Assembly: GCA_022559985.1 (NCBI GenBank)
Contig: JAFJTR010000029.1
Location: 270,341-334,340, forward strand
DNA from: Parastagonospora avenae f. sp. tritici 18332-5
Lineage: Eukaryota; Ascomycota; Dothideomycetes; Pleosporales; Phaeosphaeriaceae
Direction of reading: 5' to 3'
Length of the DNA stretch: 64,000 bases
Notes under the pieces: generated by a model
Told to the model about the DNA's origin: nothing
Database searches by the model: none
The model's input: the letters and a program-made list of their open reading frames with translations, nothing else
In this document: one piece after another, positions 1-12,199 of the stretch
Layout: the number at the start of each line of letters is the position of its first letter
Numbering within the stretch: the stretch's first letter is position 1
Position numbers and translations under genes: made by a program

Positions 1-1
1 G

Positions 2-1965
2 CGACCCGATAACTTCAGGATGACCATAGTCAGCCAAGAATTCCCGGGAGGCTGGGACCGGAAAGAGAAGTGGTATGGAACCGAACACAAGGTTGAGAAG
101 CTTCCAGAGGATTTTCTTGCCGAGATCAAGGCAGCTTTTGAGAGCAAAGAACGCTCGGCCGAACTACACTTCCCGCACAAGAATGAGTTTATTCCAAGTA
201 GGCTGGACGTCGAGAAAAAGGAGGTCGCACAGCCGTCGAAGGAACCAAAATTAATCAGGCACGACGACAATGTACGCATATGGTGGAAAAAGGACGATCA
301 GTTCTGGGTTCCAAAGGCCAATGTCCACATCTATCTCCGCACGCCAATCACTAATGTCACGCCTCGCGTTGCACTCATGTCCATACTGTATCGCGAGCTT
401 GTCACCGATGCTTTAGTTGAGTACTCGTACGATGCCGACATCTCCGGACTAGTGTACGGCTTCAACAACCATGCCAACGGCATCTCAGTCACCGTCAGTG
501 GCTATAACGATAAGCTGCACGTGCTGCTAGAGAAGGTTCTGACATCACTACGCGACCTCGAAATTAAACAAGACCGCTTTGACATCATCCGTGAGCGCAT
601 AACACGATCTTTGCGCAACTCGGACTATGGACAGCCTTTCCACCAAGTCGGCACCTATTCTCGTGCTTTCAAGAACGAGAGGAGCTGGATGTATGAAGAC
701 CTCGCAAAAGAACTGGATGGTGTGGCGGCTGAGGATGTGCGACAATTCTACCCTCAGATTCTAGCGCAGGGTCTGATCGAGGTTTTGGCTCACGGAAATC
801 TCTACAAGGAAGAGGCGTTGAAGATCACCGATCTTGTGGAGCGAACACTGCGTCCGAAGAAGCTTGCTGCAGATCAAATACCTATCCGCCGCAATCTCAT
901 GTGGCCGACAGGCTGCAACTTCATCTACGAGAAGCAGCTAAAGGATCCAGCAAACGTCAATCACTGCATTGAGTACAGTTTGTACGCTGGCGACGACAGA
1001 GACAACAATACCCGCGCAAAGCTCATGCTTCTCACCCAGATGACAGACGAGCCGTGCTTCAACCAGCTGCGCACAATCGAGCAGCTTGGATATGTCGTGT
1101 TCTCTGGTCAAAGCTTTGCAGATACCTGGGCCGGATACAGGATACTCATTCAGAGTGAGAAGGACTGCCGTTACCTTGAGGGCCGAATCGAGAACTTCCT
1201 CAACACATTCGAAAAGACTCTTCAAGAGATGAGCGAGGCAGACTTTGAGGATCACAAGCGAGCCATGATCACTAAGCGTCTGACAAAGCTCAAGAACTTG
1301 TCTCAAGAGGATATGAGGTTCTGGAATCACATTTACAGCGATGCGTACGACTTTTTGATAGGTTTGTGGTTCTCATGAATTTCGCTTGGAAACAACATGC
1401 TAACATTTGTGTAGCTGACACTGATGTGGAAAATCTCGACAAGATCACGAAGAAGGACATGGTCGACTTTTACGCGCAATACATCTCGCCCTCATCATCC
1501 AAGCGCTCCAAGCTCTCTGTGCATCTTCAAGCACAGTCCAAGCCCAAAGAGCCCACCCTCGACGAGAAGAAGAAATCAGCAGCCGCAGCGGTCCAGGTCA
1601 TCCTCACCGAGCATAAGATCGAGCACAAAGCCGAAGACCTGCAAGCTGTCGTCAACAAAGCCTCGACTGCAGACTCTCTCCCCGACACAATCTCTAGCTA
1701 CTTCCGCGACGCGCTGGAAATCTCCCCAGACGTCGCTAGTAAGGTGCTCGACGAGACAAAGGCGGCGCTCGGTGTCGCAGACTCTGGTCTACCTGCAGAG
1801 CCAGCTGTTCTTAGTCACACGGCGGATGCGAAGAGCGTGTCTGATGCATCACACCCGGTCATTATCAAGGACATTCATGCGTTCAAGGCAAACATGCAGT
1901 TGAGCGCAGGGGTCAGACCGGTGAAGAACTTGGAGGAGTTCGTAGAAGTTTCAGAGAAGTTGTGA
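2..1965 (+). CDS. STE23: Insulysin/STE23-type M16 metalloprotease, C-terminal part (5' truncated by window edge)
   Basis: Two exons are visible, 2-1361 and 1415-1965, separated by a 53-nt intron with a GCTAAC branch motif. The frame is open to the window edge, so the N-terminal half, which would carry the zinc-binding HxxEH motif, lies outside. The visible 636 residues match the C-terminal half of the insulin-degrading enzyme family. The best landmarks are CIEYSLYAGDDRDN followed by the EQLGYVVFSG block, which lines the substrate chamber in this family. The tail ends in NLEEFVEVSEKL, typical of fungal STE23 proteins. Members degrade small peptides in the cytosol or peroxisome, and yeast Ste23 and Axl1 also process a-factor. 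Family assignment is firm; the exact orthologue is inferred. Confidence 0.9.
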
Positions 1966-2419
1966 GGTTAGATGGGACTGAAGGCAATGATAAACGAATG
2001 GTTGCTTCGATATATGAATCAAGGATACGGGTAGATGGAAGCGGATGCATGTATGTGGTGGTAGATAAAAGGCGGTGGCGGTTTGATTGTACTCTCGTGC
2101 ATTGGGGTCGTCGTGTCTTTTGTGGTTGTTTTTAGGCACAATTCATTCTCCGTCGTAGTCGTTAGGGAATAGCTTATGTCTCTAATGTGCCAAGTTAATG
2201 GATCATGGTTGTCTGTTCTTGAAGAGCGATGAAAGCGAATTTCATGACGATTAATCTTATTCATACAGCTTCCAGCATACAGCAGCGGCTTGATAGTGAG
2301 ATGCTGCTCCGAATGTCAAATGACGACGTGGGTCCAAGCTCCTCCAACTATTGGCGTTAGCTTGCAGGTAGTGTGGGGACTCGATCGCAAGCACGGCTCA
2401 TCTTCAACCTCAAGCTTGA
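1966..2419. other. Intergenic: protease 3' UTR and V-ATPase upstream region
   Basis: I see no convincing gene here. Short frames on both strands lack homology or good starts. The stretch probably holds the protease 3' UTR and terminator and the distal promoter of the V-ATPase gene. Confidence 0.5.
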
Positions 2420-2677
2420 ATGCTCGGAATTCGACCACGCCTCAAGACACGCCCATCTCTTCTCGACCTTATCCAGAAGAAGAACATTGACGCCCTATCT
2501 GCGTCGGTAGATAAAGTCGTACCCGTCCTCGAGGCCAACGTCGAGCCATTCCGCGTACCGCTGCCCGCGAGCCCGCTGCCGTCGCCCCAACGAGAACAGC
2601 CGCCGCAGCTGCCACCGCCCCGAATCAGACTCCAGGAAGACAGCGAAGACGAAGGTAGAACGGAAGAACTAGCAGAG

Positions 2678-4921
2678 ATGCCTCCTGTAAGCTTCGTCGT
2701 CGGTGGGGGTCCTTGTAGGGTGCATAGCTAATGGCGAGGCGTAGAAGACACAGAAGAAGGAACAGAAGGTGGATGAAGAGGAGCATGGTACGTCTTACAC
2801 ACGAGATGATGTGTCGCATTAGCATTGATTGCAGCTAACAATATGCAGGAAAGGTCTTTTCCGTCTCCGGGTACGTCCACGCATCGCAGCGCCCGCATCG
2901 CATACTGACCGCTATAGTCCCGTCATCGTGGCTGAGAACATGATCGGTGTTGCCATGTACGAGCTTGTAGGTGACTTCTGAGGGCTTTTGCAGACGAGAT
3001 GCTAATAGCGCCAGGTCCGTGTTGGCCACGAGAACCTCGTCGGAGAAGTCATTCGAATCGATGCCGACAAGGCCACCATCCAGGTCTACGAGGAGACAGG
3101 TACGCCACACAGCTCCAATGTGATATCAGCACTAACGCAACTCAGCCGGTGTGACTGTCGGTGACCCCGTTATCAAGTCTGGACAGCCCTTGTCCGTCGA
3201 GCTCGGCCCGGGTCTGATGGAGACCATCTACGACGGTATCCAGCGCCCGCTCAAGGGCATCGCCGACGACGCAAACAGCATCTACATCCCCCGCGGTATC
3301 GATCTGCCTGCTCTCGACCGCAAGAAGAAGTGGGACTTCACCCCCGGCAAGCTCAAGGTTGGCGACCACATCACGGGCGGCGACGTCTTCGGCACCGTCT
3401 TCGAGAACAGCTTGCTCAGCGAGCACAAGATCCTGCTCCCGCCCCGTGCCAAGGGTACCATCACCCGCATCTCTGAGAAGGGCAGCTACACAGTCGACGA
3501 GAAGATTTTGGAGCTCGACTTCAACGGCACCAAGACTGAGTACAGCATGATGCACCGCTGGCCTGTACGGGTGCCCCGTCCTTCGACCGAGAAGCTGTCG
3601 TCCGACCGCCCGCTGATTGTCGGACAACGTGTGCTCGACTCCTTGTTCCCCAGTGTGCAGGGTGGCACGGTGTGCATTCCCGGTGCTTTTGGATGCGGAA
3701 AGACGGTCATTTCGCAGTCGCTCTCCAAGTTCTCCAACAGTGACATTATCGTCTACGTTGGGTGCGGTGAGCGAGGAAACGAGATGGCTGAGGTCCTGAT
3801 GGACTTCCCAGAGGTAGGCGAATTACCTCCAGAACTACGGATCAGACGCTGACGATTACAGCTCACTATTGAGGTCAATGGCAAGAAGGAGCCCATCATG
3901 AAGCGTACCACGCTCATCGCTAACACATCGAACATGCCTGTGGCGGCCCGAGAGGCCTCCATCTACACTGGTAGTACGTAAATCATATGTACGAGCTGCG
4001 TGTGACATACACTGACTTCGTAAAGTTACTGTCGCAGAGTATTTCCGCGATCAGGGTAAGGACGTCGCGATGATGGCTGACTCGTCCTCGCGATGGGCCG
4101 AGGCGCTTCGTGAGATTTCCGGTCGTCTCGGAGAGATGCCTGCTGATCAAGGTTTCCCTGCTTACCTTGGTGCTAAGCTTGCCTCTTTCTACGAGCGAGC
4201 CGGTCGCGTGGAGGCACTTGGTAGCCCTGAGCGTTACGGCAGTGTCTCGATTGTCGGTGCTGTCAGCCCTCCGGGTGGTGACTTTTCGGATCCCGTCACG
4301 ACCAGTACTCTCAACATTGTCCAGGTGTTTTGGGGACTCGACAAGAAGCTTGCTCAGCGGAAGCATTTCCCCTCAGTCAACACATCCATCAGTTACAGCA
4401 AGTACACGGGCCCGCTCGACAAGTACTACGCCAAGAACAACCCTGACTTCCCCCGTCTGCGCGACCGCATTAAGGAGCTGCTCACCACTTCGGACGATCT
4501 TGACCAGGTCGTGCAGCTTGTCGGTAAATCCGCCTTGGGTGATTCGGACAAGATCACGCTCGATGTTGCAACTCTACTGAAGGAGGACTTCCTGCAACAG
4601 AACGGTTACTCAGACTACGACCAGTTCTGTCCGCTGTGGAAGACTGAGTGGATGATGAAGAACATGATGGCGTTCCACGACGAGGCACAAAAGGCCATCT
4701 CTCAGGGGCACAGCTGGCCCAAGATCCGCGACTCTACATCCGAGATCCAGGCCTCGCTTCGTAGCATGAAGTTTGAGCTGCCTAGCGAAGGCGAGGAGGC
4801 AGTCACCAAGAAGGTCAGTTTATCACACAGGCAACCATGATGAAGCATGCTAACAGATATCCAGTACGAGGAGCTGCTCCAGAAGATGACGGAGAAGTTT
4901 GCGTCCGTGATTGACGAGTAG
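2678..4921 (+). CDS. VMA1: V-type proton ATPase catalytic subunit A
   Basis: Nine exons: 2678-2686, 2745-2787, 2849-2870, 2918-2966, 3015-3099, 3146-3813, 3862-3973, 4026-4813, 4865-4921. They total 1833 nt, or 610 residues, the usual length for this subunit. The first exon is only 9 nt (Met-Pro-Pro). The Walker A motif GAFGCGKT is at residues 249-256, and the ATPase alpha/beta signature [12 protein letters not shown] starts near residue 445. This is the ATP-hydrolysing subunit of the V1 sector, which acidifies vacuoles and Golgi. There is no VDE intein: the P-loop, where the yeast intein inserts, is contiguous. The frame upstream of the chosen ATG stays open to an ATG at 2420, so a longer N-terminus is possible, but the short start fits the family better. 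Confidence 0.97.
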
Positions 4922-5401
4922 ACGTCGTTTGCATAGCGTGCTCATACCGTATATCTTGATGATAGATTGTGAATTGTACCAAGAATTTTATGTTGATGCC
5001 TGAATTCGCTGACGACGCTTGTTCGCGTCCTGTGACCGCAGCCGGGCGTCATGAGCGCTGCTGGTCTTTTTGCCACTCTGAAATCACAGTGTTAAAACGA
5101 GGGGTACCTCACTACTTCGAGCAAGTACTGCGCTGTTGTTTTTGAAGTAGGACAGCTCACCAAGAGTGCGTAAGCGTACTCGCCGGTTGCAAGCTTCGAG
5201 CACACAGCCACTGTGGCGCGCCCCTGGTCCAAGCTTGATACCCAAGTCGCACCTGCAGCAGCTACGCAACACCCGCGCAACGAACCCCAGTCCCCCAAAC
5301 ACTCTCGCCTTCTACGATTCAAATAGCACCTTGACACTCCTGACTGCCGCTGTCACCACCCACCATATCTACGAACAACCTCAACTTTAGTTTCGCCTGT
5401 C
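4922..5401. other. Intergenic between V-ATPase A and Vps1 genes
   Basis: The frames here are short, and none resembles a known protein. The stretch should contain the V-ATPase 3' UTR and the Vps1 promoter and 5' UTR. Confidence 0.5.
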
Positions 5402-7785
5402 ATGGCGACAAACCCAAATGCGTAGGCGCATGCCCAAGGCAGCCCCTCGCAGCGCGGAGAGCTAATGCGGTACACAGGATCAACGTGAACGACCCGGGGC
5501 TTATTACGCTGGTCAACAAGCTCCAAGATGTCTTTACCACAGTAGGAGTATGTTGCTTCCCCTCGACGATTTCACATGGCAAACACGTCACCGCTAGTTG
5601 TCGAGGTCGCAAACTGATGCCCAAGTTAGGTCCAAAACCCCATAGATTTGCCCCAAATCGCCGTCGTAGGATCGCAGTCCAGTGGAAAGAGTTCAGTACT
5701 TGAGAACATTGTTGGACGAGACTTGTAAGTGCTTGCGGCTGCCTAGCCATCTGGTTTGCGACAACTGCTAACATACATACGTGCAGTCTTCCTCGAGGAA
5801 CTGGTATCGTCACGCGGAGACCGCTCATTCTCCAACTCATCAACCGCGCCGCAGCACCACAAGCGAATGGCGTCTCCGAGGAAATCAAGTCGTCGGATGC
5901 CCAGAACAACGCAGACGAGTGGGGCGAGTTCCTGCACATTCCCGGCCAGAAGTTCTTCGACTTCAACAAGATAAGGGACGAGATTGTACGAGAGACGGAT
6001 GCAAAGACTGGTCGCAATGCGGGTATCTCGCCGGCGCCGATCAACTTGCGGATATACTCGCCCAATGTCCTGACGCTCACTCTGGTCGATTTGCCTGGTT
6101 TGACAAAGGTGCCTGTTGGAGATCAGCCCAGGGATATTGAGAGGCAGATTCGCGAGATGGTGCTGAAGCAGATTAGCAAGTCCAACGCTATCATATTGGC
6201 AGTCACGGCAGCGAACACCGATTTGGCCAACTCGGACGGTCTGCAATTGGCACGAGAGGTCGACCCAGAAGGTCAACGGACGATTGGTGTCTTGACCAAG
6301 GTCGATTTGATGGACCAGGGAACAGATGTTGTTGACATTCTTGCTGGTCGCATCATTCCCCTCCGGTTGGGATACGTTCCAGTTGTGAATCGAGGACAGA
6401 GGGATATCGAGAACAAGAAGGCCATTTCTTATGCGCTCGAGCACGAGAAACAATTCTTCGAGAACCACAAGGCGTACCGCAACAAAGCGGCTTACTGCGG
6501 TACACCCTACCTTGCGCGCAAGCTAAACTTGGTACGTGTTGCGGAAATTGCATTAAGAGCCTCAGCTAACGTTTTCAGATTCTCATGATGCACATCAAAC
6601 AAACACTGCCCGACATCAAAGCGCGAATCGCCTCCTCGCTACAGAAATACCAAGCAGAACTCGCATCGCTCGGCAACTCCATGCTCGGCAACAGCTCTAA
6701 CATTGTTCTTAACATGATCACGGAGTTCACCAACGAGTACCGGGGTGTTCTGGAGGGCAACAACCAAGAGCTTTCAGCAACAGAGCTCTCAGGTGGTGCG
6801 CGTATCTCATTCGTCTACCACGAGCTTTACGCGAACGGTGTCAAGGCCGTAGATCCGTTCGACCAAGTAAAGGACGTCGACATCAGAACCGTTCTATACA
6901 ACTCTTCCGGATCATCGCCTGCGCTCTTTGTCGGAACCACTGCATTTGAACTTATCGTCAAGCAGCAGATCAAGCGACTAGAAGACCCCAGCATCAAGTG
7001 TGTAAGCTTGGTATACGATGAGTTGATCCGCATCCTCGGTCAACTCCTCGCCAAGAACTCCTTCAGGCGGTATCCCGCACTCAAGGAGAAGCTGCATGCC
7101 GTCGTGGTCGGTTTCTTCAAGAAGGCCATGGACCCGACCAACAAGCTTGTAAAGGATCTTGTTTCTATGGAGTCATGCTATATCAACACCGGTCACCCTG
7201 ACTTTATCAATGGATCCCGTGCTATGGCAATTATACACGAGCGCCACAACTCTAGCAAGCCTACACAAGTGGATCCCAAGACTGGCAAGCCCATGCCACC
7301 TTCTGTCCCTCCGCGGTCTATATCACCATCATTGGATCCCAACGATGGTGGTGGTTTCTTCGGCTCGTTCTTTGCGAGTAAGAACAAGAAGAAGATGGCA
7401 GCTATGGAGCCGCCGCCATCGACGCTCAAGGCTTCTGGTACACTCTCAGAGAAGGAAGTGCAAGAAGTTGAGGTCATTAGTAAGTTCATGTCACCCCGAC
7501 TGCGCCACAACATTGACTAACATTACCTTAGAACTGCTCATCACATCATACTTCAACATCGTCCGCCGAACAATGATCGACATGGTGCCCAAGGCTATTA
7601 TGTTGAACCTCGTGACCTGGACCAAGGAGAACATGCAAGGCGAGCTCCTGACCAACATGTACAAGACTGACGAGCTGGACGAGCTGCTCAAGGAGTCGGA
7701 GTACACTGTCAGGAGGAGGAAGGACTGCCAGCAGATGGTGGAGAGCTTGTCCAAGGCGCAGGAGATTGTGAACCAGGTGCAGTAA
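5402..7785 (+). CDS. VPS1: Dynamin-like GTPase Vps1
   Basis: Six exons: 5402-5421, 5478-5547, 5630-5724, 5787-6531, 6579-7479, 7532-7785. They give 694 residues, matching Vps1/dynamin-related proteins. All GTPase motifs are present: P-loop [10 protein letters not shown] (about residues 44-53), the switch threonine in [15 protein letters not shown] at 163 and TKVD at 232. The middle/stalk region follows, then a low-complexity insert (around [17 protein letters not shown]), and a C-terminal GTPase effector domain. The protein self-assembles on membranes for vacuolar protein sorting, Golgi-endosome traffic and peroxisome fission. The start is supported by [20 protein letters not shown] across the first intron. 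The other dynamins (Dnm1, Mgm1) differ in their N-terminus and insert. Confidence 0.96.
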
Positions 7786-8109
7786 TTTGAGGTGGTTATG
7801 GATGGGAGAGGGAAGATGATGGTATGATAGACATTTGTACTGGCTCGGGCATTCTAGTGAGGGTGTTTTGGGCTGGAATGGAGATTGCTAGAAATTGTTT
7901 GAGCGTTTGTTCTGTTTGTAGCTACCCGTTAATTACAGGCTCTGTCAGAGATCAACACGCGATGTACATGTCTTTAATATCACTGCACGCTCGATATGCT
8001 CTGGGGTGTTGCGGAGAGCGGACGCTAGCGCCAGAAGCGGAGAAAGCCGCCCGAACTTCGAAAAGTCTCGTGAAGTCGACCATATCACCACACGACACCA
8101 CAACCCACC
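7786..8109. other. Intergenic between Vps1 and bL27m genes
   Basis: I see no gene. The stretch holds the Vps1 3' UTR and the short promoter of the mitochondrial ribosomal gene; CACCACACGACACC-type sequence precedes its ATG. Confidence 0.45.
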
Positions 8110-8950
8110 ATGCTGCTCCCACGAATACTAGTGCCAGTGCGCGCATCAATATCAACATCTTCAAAGATCATCGCGCCCTCGAAATCCGTCCTTGAAGCAC
8201 TCCGAGCCGCCAATGGCACAACCGCACCCTCCGCAACCGCAATCCTCCCATTCGTACGATACGCCTCGCATCAGTCCCAAGGACGAGCCAACGGCGCGAA
8301 AGACGGTCCCGGAAAGCGATTAGGAGCAAAGAAGAGCGGAGGTACACAAATCCTTTTTCCCAATACACACCTACACGATCTCTAACATAGCAATTCCAGG
8401 CGAATATGTGATTCCCGGCAACATAATATTCCGCCAACGCGGCACCGCCTGGTTTCCCGGCGAAAACTGCAAATTCGGCCGCGACCACTGCATCTTCGCC
8501 ACAGAAAGCGGATATGTACGATACTACAAAGACCCGAACCGACATCCGGACCGCCAATTCATCGGCGTCGCGCTCGAAAAAGAGCATTCGCTACCCTACC
8601 CCCTCACCGCGCCCCGCCAGCGCCGCCTAAACATGGTCGCCGTCCCGCGAACCGTAGAATCAGGCGACCAGTTACTCGCGTCCACTGCACCAGACACCAC
8701 GTCGCCGCGTGACAAGTCCGGCCGGATTCTAACGATGGGCAGGGGCTATGCGTTCCGCGAGCAGAACTGGCAGATTGGACGGAGTGCGGAGAGGGCAGGA
8801 GTCAAGGTTGACGAATTCGTGCCGGGAGATAGGTGGGCGGCGTGGAGGAAGAGTCGGGCACGTATTCAGGCGAACGAGGAGAAGAAGAAGTTGAGGAATA
8901 GCAGCAAGAAAGGTGGCAAGCCGAAGAAGGAGGCGAAGAGGGGGCGGTAG
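8110..8950 (+). CDS. MRPL27: Mitochondrial large-subunit ribosomal protein bL27m
   Basis: Two exons, 8110-8341 and 8400-8950, encode 260 residues. The N-terminus is rich in Arg, Ser and Ala with no acidic residue, as in a mitochondrial presequence. The mature bL27 core begins around YASHQSQGRANGAKDGPGKR, followed by GNIIFRQRGTAWFPGENCK, the conserved part of bL27 near the peptidyl-transferase centre. The fungal-specific C-terminal extension ends in a Lys-rich tail (KKLRNSSKKGGKPKKEAK). The product functions in the mitochondrial ribosome. The yeast counterpart is called Mrp7, so the symbol is nomenclature-dependent. Start and intron are well supported. Confidence 0.93.
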
Positions 8951-9089
8951 ATGGGGGCGGGTTTGTAGGATTAGATGGGATTGGGATCAAGTTCATGGAA
9001 TTGGCTTTGTTGGTGGTGACGTGCCCCTGCTGCAGCAGCAACAGCATTGACAGACACGAGATATAGCAATCTTCATATTGTATGTTCGG

Positions 9090-10829
9090 TGTTGCTTGCT
9101 AATTGACGACCATTCAAGCTCCTGTAACCATACCAAGCAACCCACTCCTCAATTATCGCGATATCAGATACGAGTCTTCTCCTATGGATCCCTGAGCTTA
9201 CGCGGAGAAGAAGAAAATGGGTACTGTAATCGTGGCAAGTGTTCTGGTCGAGCATCTTGTGTATCTGGGGTTGATATTCAGTTCCCGTGTCTTATCTTGG
9301 ACACAATAGGCAATGTTGCTAAGAAAAGAGCAGCTCATACAGATATGAGGAATTCATCTGTAATGAAAAAATCTATTCTGGAAGAAGATGTTGGCATTTC
9401 TTTCGAGCGTACACTTGACGAAGCCTACTATCCAAGCCTGGATCGGCAATCTCGGGAAGCCAGGAACATGGACCAGGTCATTTCAGGAGAGCACAAAAGA
9501 ACTTCAGGTAGGGATACCGACGATCTACCTCTTCTAATGGTATCGCAGCTCTGGCTCTGACACACAGATCAATTCCTCTTGAGCGGGTGCTGAACGTGAA
9601 ACTCGTCGAAAGGCCACGACCCTCGTGCTCATATAGACAGCTTTGATAGAGCGCTTTATCGGGATCATAACTCATCTTTCGAGAGACTGTCAATCGCCGT
9701 CGAAATCGGCAACATGCTTGCCACGGAAGTTGCCGGTTTTTGCAACGTACCGTCGCATCTGCAAACATGATCAATGCAGCTGTCCAACATTTAAGCCACC
9801 TCTGGACATGGTTGAGACTGCGCTAATTTGGACATTATCGGCTGTGCACCAGTATCTTGAAGCCGATCGCACGAGCCTCAAGATTGAGGAACAGAAGATC
9901 AAAGAGCTTGGATTCATACATCGCGTGTCCGACATCCATAGCGAGCTCGACATGGTTCAATTTGTCATAGACCAACAGAAAGAAGTCCTGAACCGGTTTA
10001 TCTGGATCTATTCTGTCAGAGAGGGATGGGACCGTGATGTTCCATATATGGACGAGGTGTATGCAAGCGTAGAACAAGCCCGAAAGACTCTCGACCTGTA
10101 TACCGATCGAATCAACAGGATAAACAAAGACGCAGAGCGAGTAGAGAAGACCATCGACTCATTCCTCAAGCTCTAGCGGACATACATCGACATCGAAGAC
10201 ACTCAAAACAATGTGCTTGTCGGACTCGCCGCCCTTGCCTTCGCAATCGTCACCGTCATCTTCACGCCTCTCAGCTTCATGACGAGTCTCTTCACACTCC
10301 CCGTGCGAGAAATTCTGCAACACCAGAAGGAAATTTAAACATCTACCACTCCGACACAAGCGCCATCACAAGCATTCGACTTCAAGTATATCGGCGGATA
10401 CATAGGTACGTCCTTATCTCTGCAGACCATTATGTGAGCACGATACTAACCACCGAAGCCCTTGCGGGATTCGCAACTTGGATACCGACCGGCATACTAC
10501 TAGGCTTCCTGTATCTTCGCTGGACTGGCCACTTCGGACGACAACAGAGCCAAGCAGAGCCGAAGAAAGATGATGCTACGGAAACAAGTGATACGGACGC
10601 GAAAGAAAGTGACGACCCGAAAATCACACCAAGGGTCCCGTTAAGAGAAGGCTTGCGGCGCCGCTGGAACGTCCTGGCCCGGCGTAAAATCGATGCGCAA
10701 ACACCAAGGGAGGATACCAGCGCCAGCGCAGGTGTCGGAGATTTGGAGAAAAACGATACTTCCAAAGCCACTCCCCAAGCCTACGATGTAGAGGGTTGCA
10801 AAACTCGGAAGGACACGAGTATTGTATGA
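9090..10829 (+). pseudogene. Decayed ankyrin/CorA-like membrane protein gene
   Basis: Fragments in register resemble the C-terminal half of fungal CorA-like Mg2+-transporter domain proteins. About 9390-9557 encodes ERTLDEAYYPSLD followed by a segment ending LLMVSQLWL. About 9810-10173 encodes a helical coiled stretch. 10177-10335 encodes a membrane helix (NNVLVGLAALAFAIVTVIFT) followed by PLSFMTSLF. About 10339-10411 encodes FDFKYIGGYI, and a second helix lies at 10460-10530 after a plausible intron. In-frame stops interrupt it: TGA at 9558-9560, TAG at 10174-10176 and TAA at 10336-10338. There is also a frame change near 9770. The TGA (from TGG) and TAG (from CAG) fit C-to-T/G-to-A change, as in repeat-induced point mutation. 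No intact start is visible. Confidence 0.7.
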
Positions 10830-10946
10830 AGAGACCAGGAGCAGTTTTCGGTTTTCTTGCAGATTTAAATGTAGGGCGCCATAAGATCCCATTTCATCGA
10901 TATACAACGAATGACAATTCGACTTATTTAGTTGTACTTCGCAGGA

Positions 10947-12199
10947 TCATAATTTCGCACCATCCATCCATACCAAACCACCCTTTTCTTCTCCATATTG
11001 CTTGCCCTTACTCCATCCCACCCATTCCTTCAAGGTCTCCTCTCCACCTTTGCCCGGAAACAATCCCTTTTCAATCCACCCGCTGCCTTCATGTCCTTTC
11101 CCTTGTCCCACAGCAGCACTCCTCCCCTCTTCACCTTCATGCACTGCGTAAGCCGGCGTGCTCTTGAGCGTCACCGCTGGCCGCTGATCATGACCCTGCT
11201 TCTCCAAATCATCATGCGTCAGAACAGGCGTGCAACAAGCATCCGTGCCATCGAAAATAGCCTCCCACTCATCCCTCGCCTTCGTCTTGAATTTCTGCGC
11301 GAACCACTTCTTGAGCTTCGGCCAATCTGCGCGATTATCCCTGTCGCCTGGAAGATCTGAGGGCTTGACTTGCAGTCCCTTCAACAACGCTGCGTAGAAC
11401 TGCGGTTCGATGGCTCCGACCGCCATGTACTTCCCATCTTTCGTCTCGTATGTGTCGTAGAACGGCGCTCCACCATCCAACATATTTGTCCCCCTCTCGC
11501 GCTTCCACACTTCCGTCTTCAATCCCAATCTCGGCATTGTGGCCAACACTGCGCTGCCGTCCACCATATTCGCCTCAACGACCTGTCCAAAGCCCGACTT
11601 CTCGCGCGCAAATAGCGCCAGTAAGATACCGAGGAAACACATTGCGCCTCCACCCGCAAAATCTCCCACAAGATTTCCGGGCGGATACGGCTTCTCCCCC
11701 TTCCTCCCAAACAGACTCAAGACGCCGCTTACAGCAATGTAATTGATATCATGTCCCGCCATGTCTTTGTATTTCCCATCGCGCCTAAAGCCCGTCATGC
11801 GCGCGACTATCAACCGCGGGTTGATCTTGAGCAGCACACTCTCTGGATCAAGACCAGACTTCTCGAGTACGCCGGGTCTGAACGGATCAATCAGGACGTC
11901 GACGGTGGAGATGAGTTTCTTGATGAGCGCAAGGCCCGAGGGCGATTTTAGGTCCACGCGTATCGAGGTTTTGCGGCGCGTGAGTTGGTCGGATGTTGGG
12001 TGGGGGGTTGTGGTTGCGCGGTCGAGGCGCAGGACGGAAGCGCCGTAGTCGGCGAGGAGGAGGCCTGCGAAGGGACCTATACACTCACATCAGATATTGA
12101 ACACGTGAGGTGGAGGTGAAGGAGCTTACCGGGTGCTAGGCCCGCGAATTCCAGGACGCGAATGCCCTTGAGAGGAGGGTCTTGGTGTTTAGAAGCCAT
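10947..12199 (-). CDS. Alpha-methylacyl-CoA racemase / CaiB-BaiF family III CoA-transferase
   Basis: Two exons on the minus strand, 12199-12130 and 12076-10947, encode 399 residues. The N-terminus ([19 protein letters not shown]) is the classic family III opening. Candidate catalytic residues of the racemase branch are present: His in [11 protein letters not shown], Asp in [13 protein letters not shown], and Glu in the following AIEPQF. The aspartate in [12 protein letters not shown] context and the GLDPE segment are also family hallmarks. The likely reaction is epimerisation of 2-methyl-branched acyl-CoA in mitochondria or peroxisomes for branched-chain or bile-acid-like lipid breakdown. A CoA-transferase role cannot be excluded from sequence alone. 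The C-terminus is GK-rich and shows no clear peroxisomal SKL signal. Confidence 0.9.

Noticed and set aside
3142..3627. 161-residue minus-strand frame inside the V-ATPase gene
   Set aside because: Antisense shadow of biased codons in a well-supported exon; the translation is Leu/Val/Asp-rich with no similarity.
3682..3705. Possible VDE intein site in VMA1
   Set aside because: The P-loop [13 protein letters not shown] is contiguous, so the site is empty.
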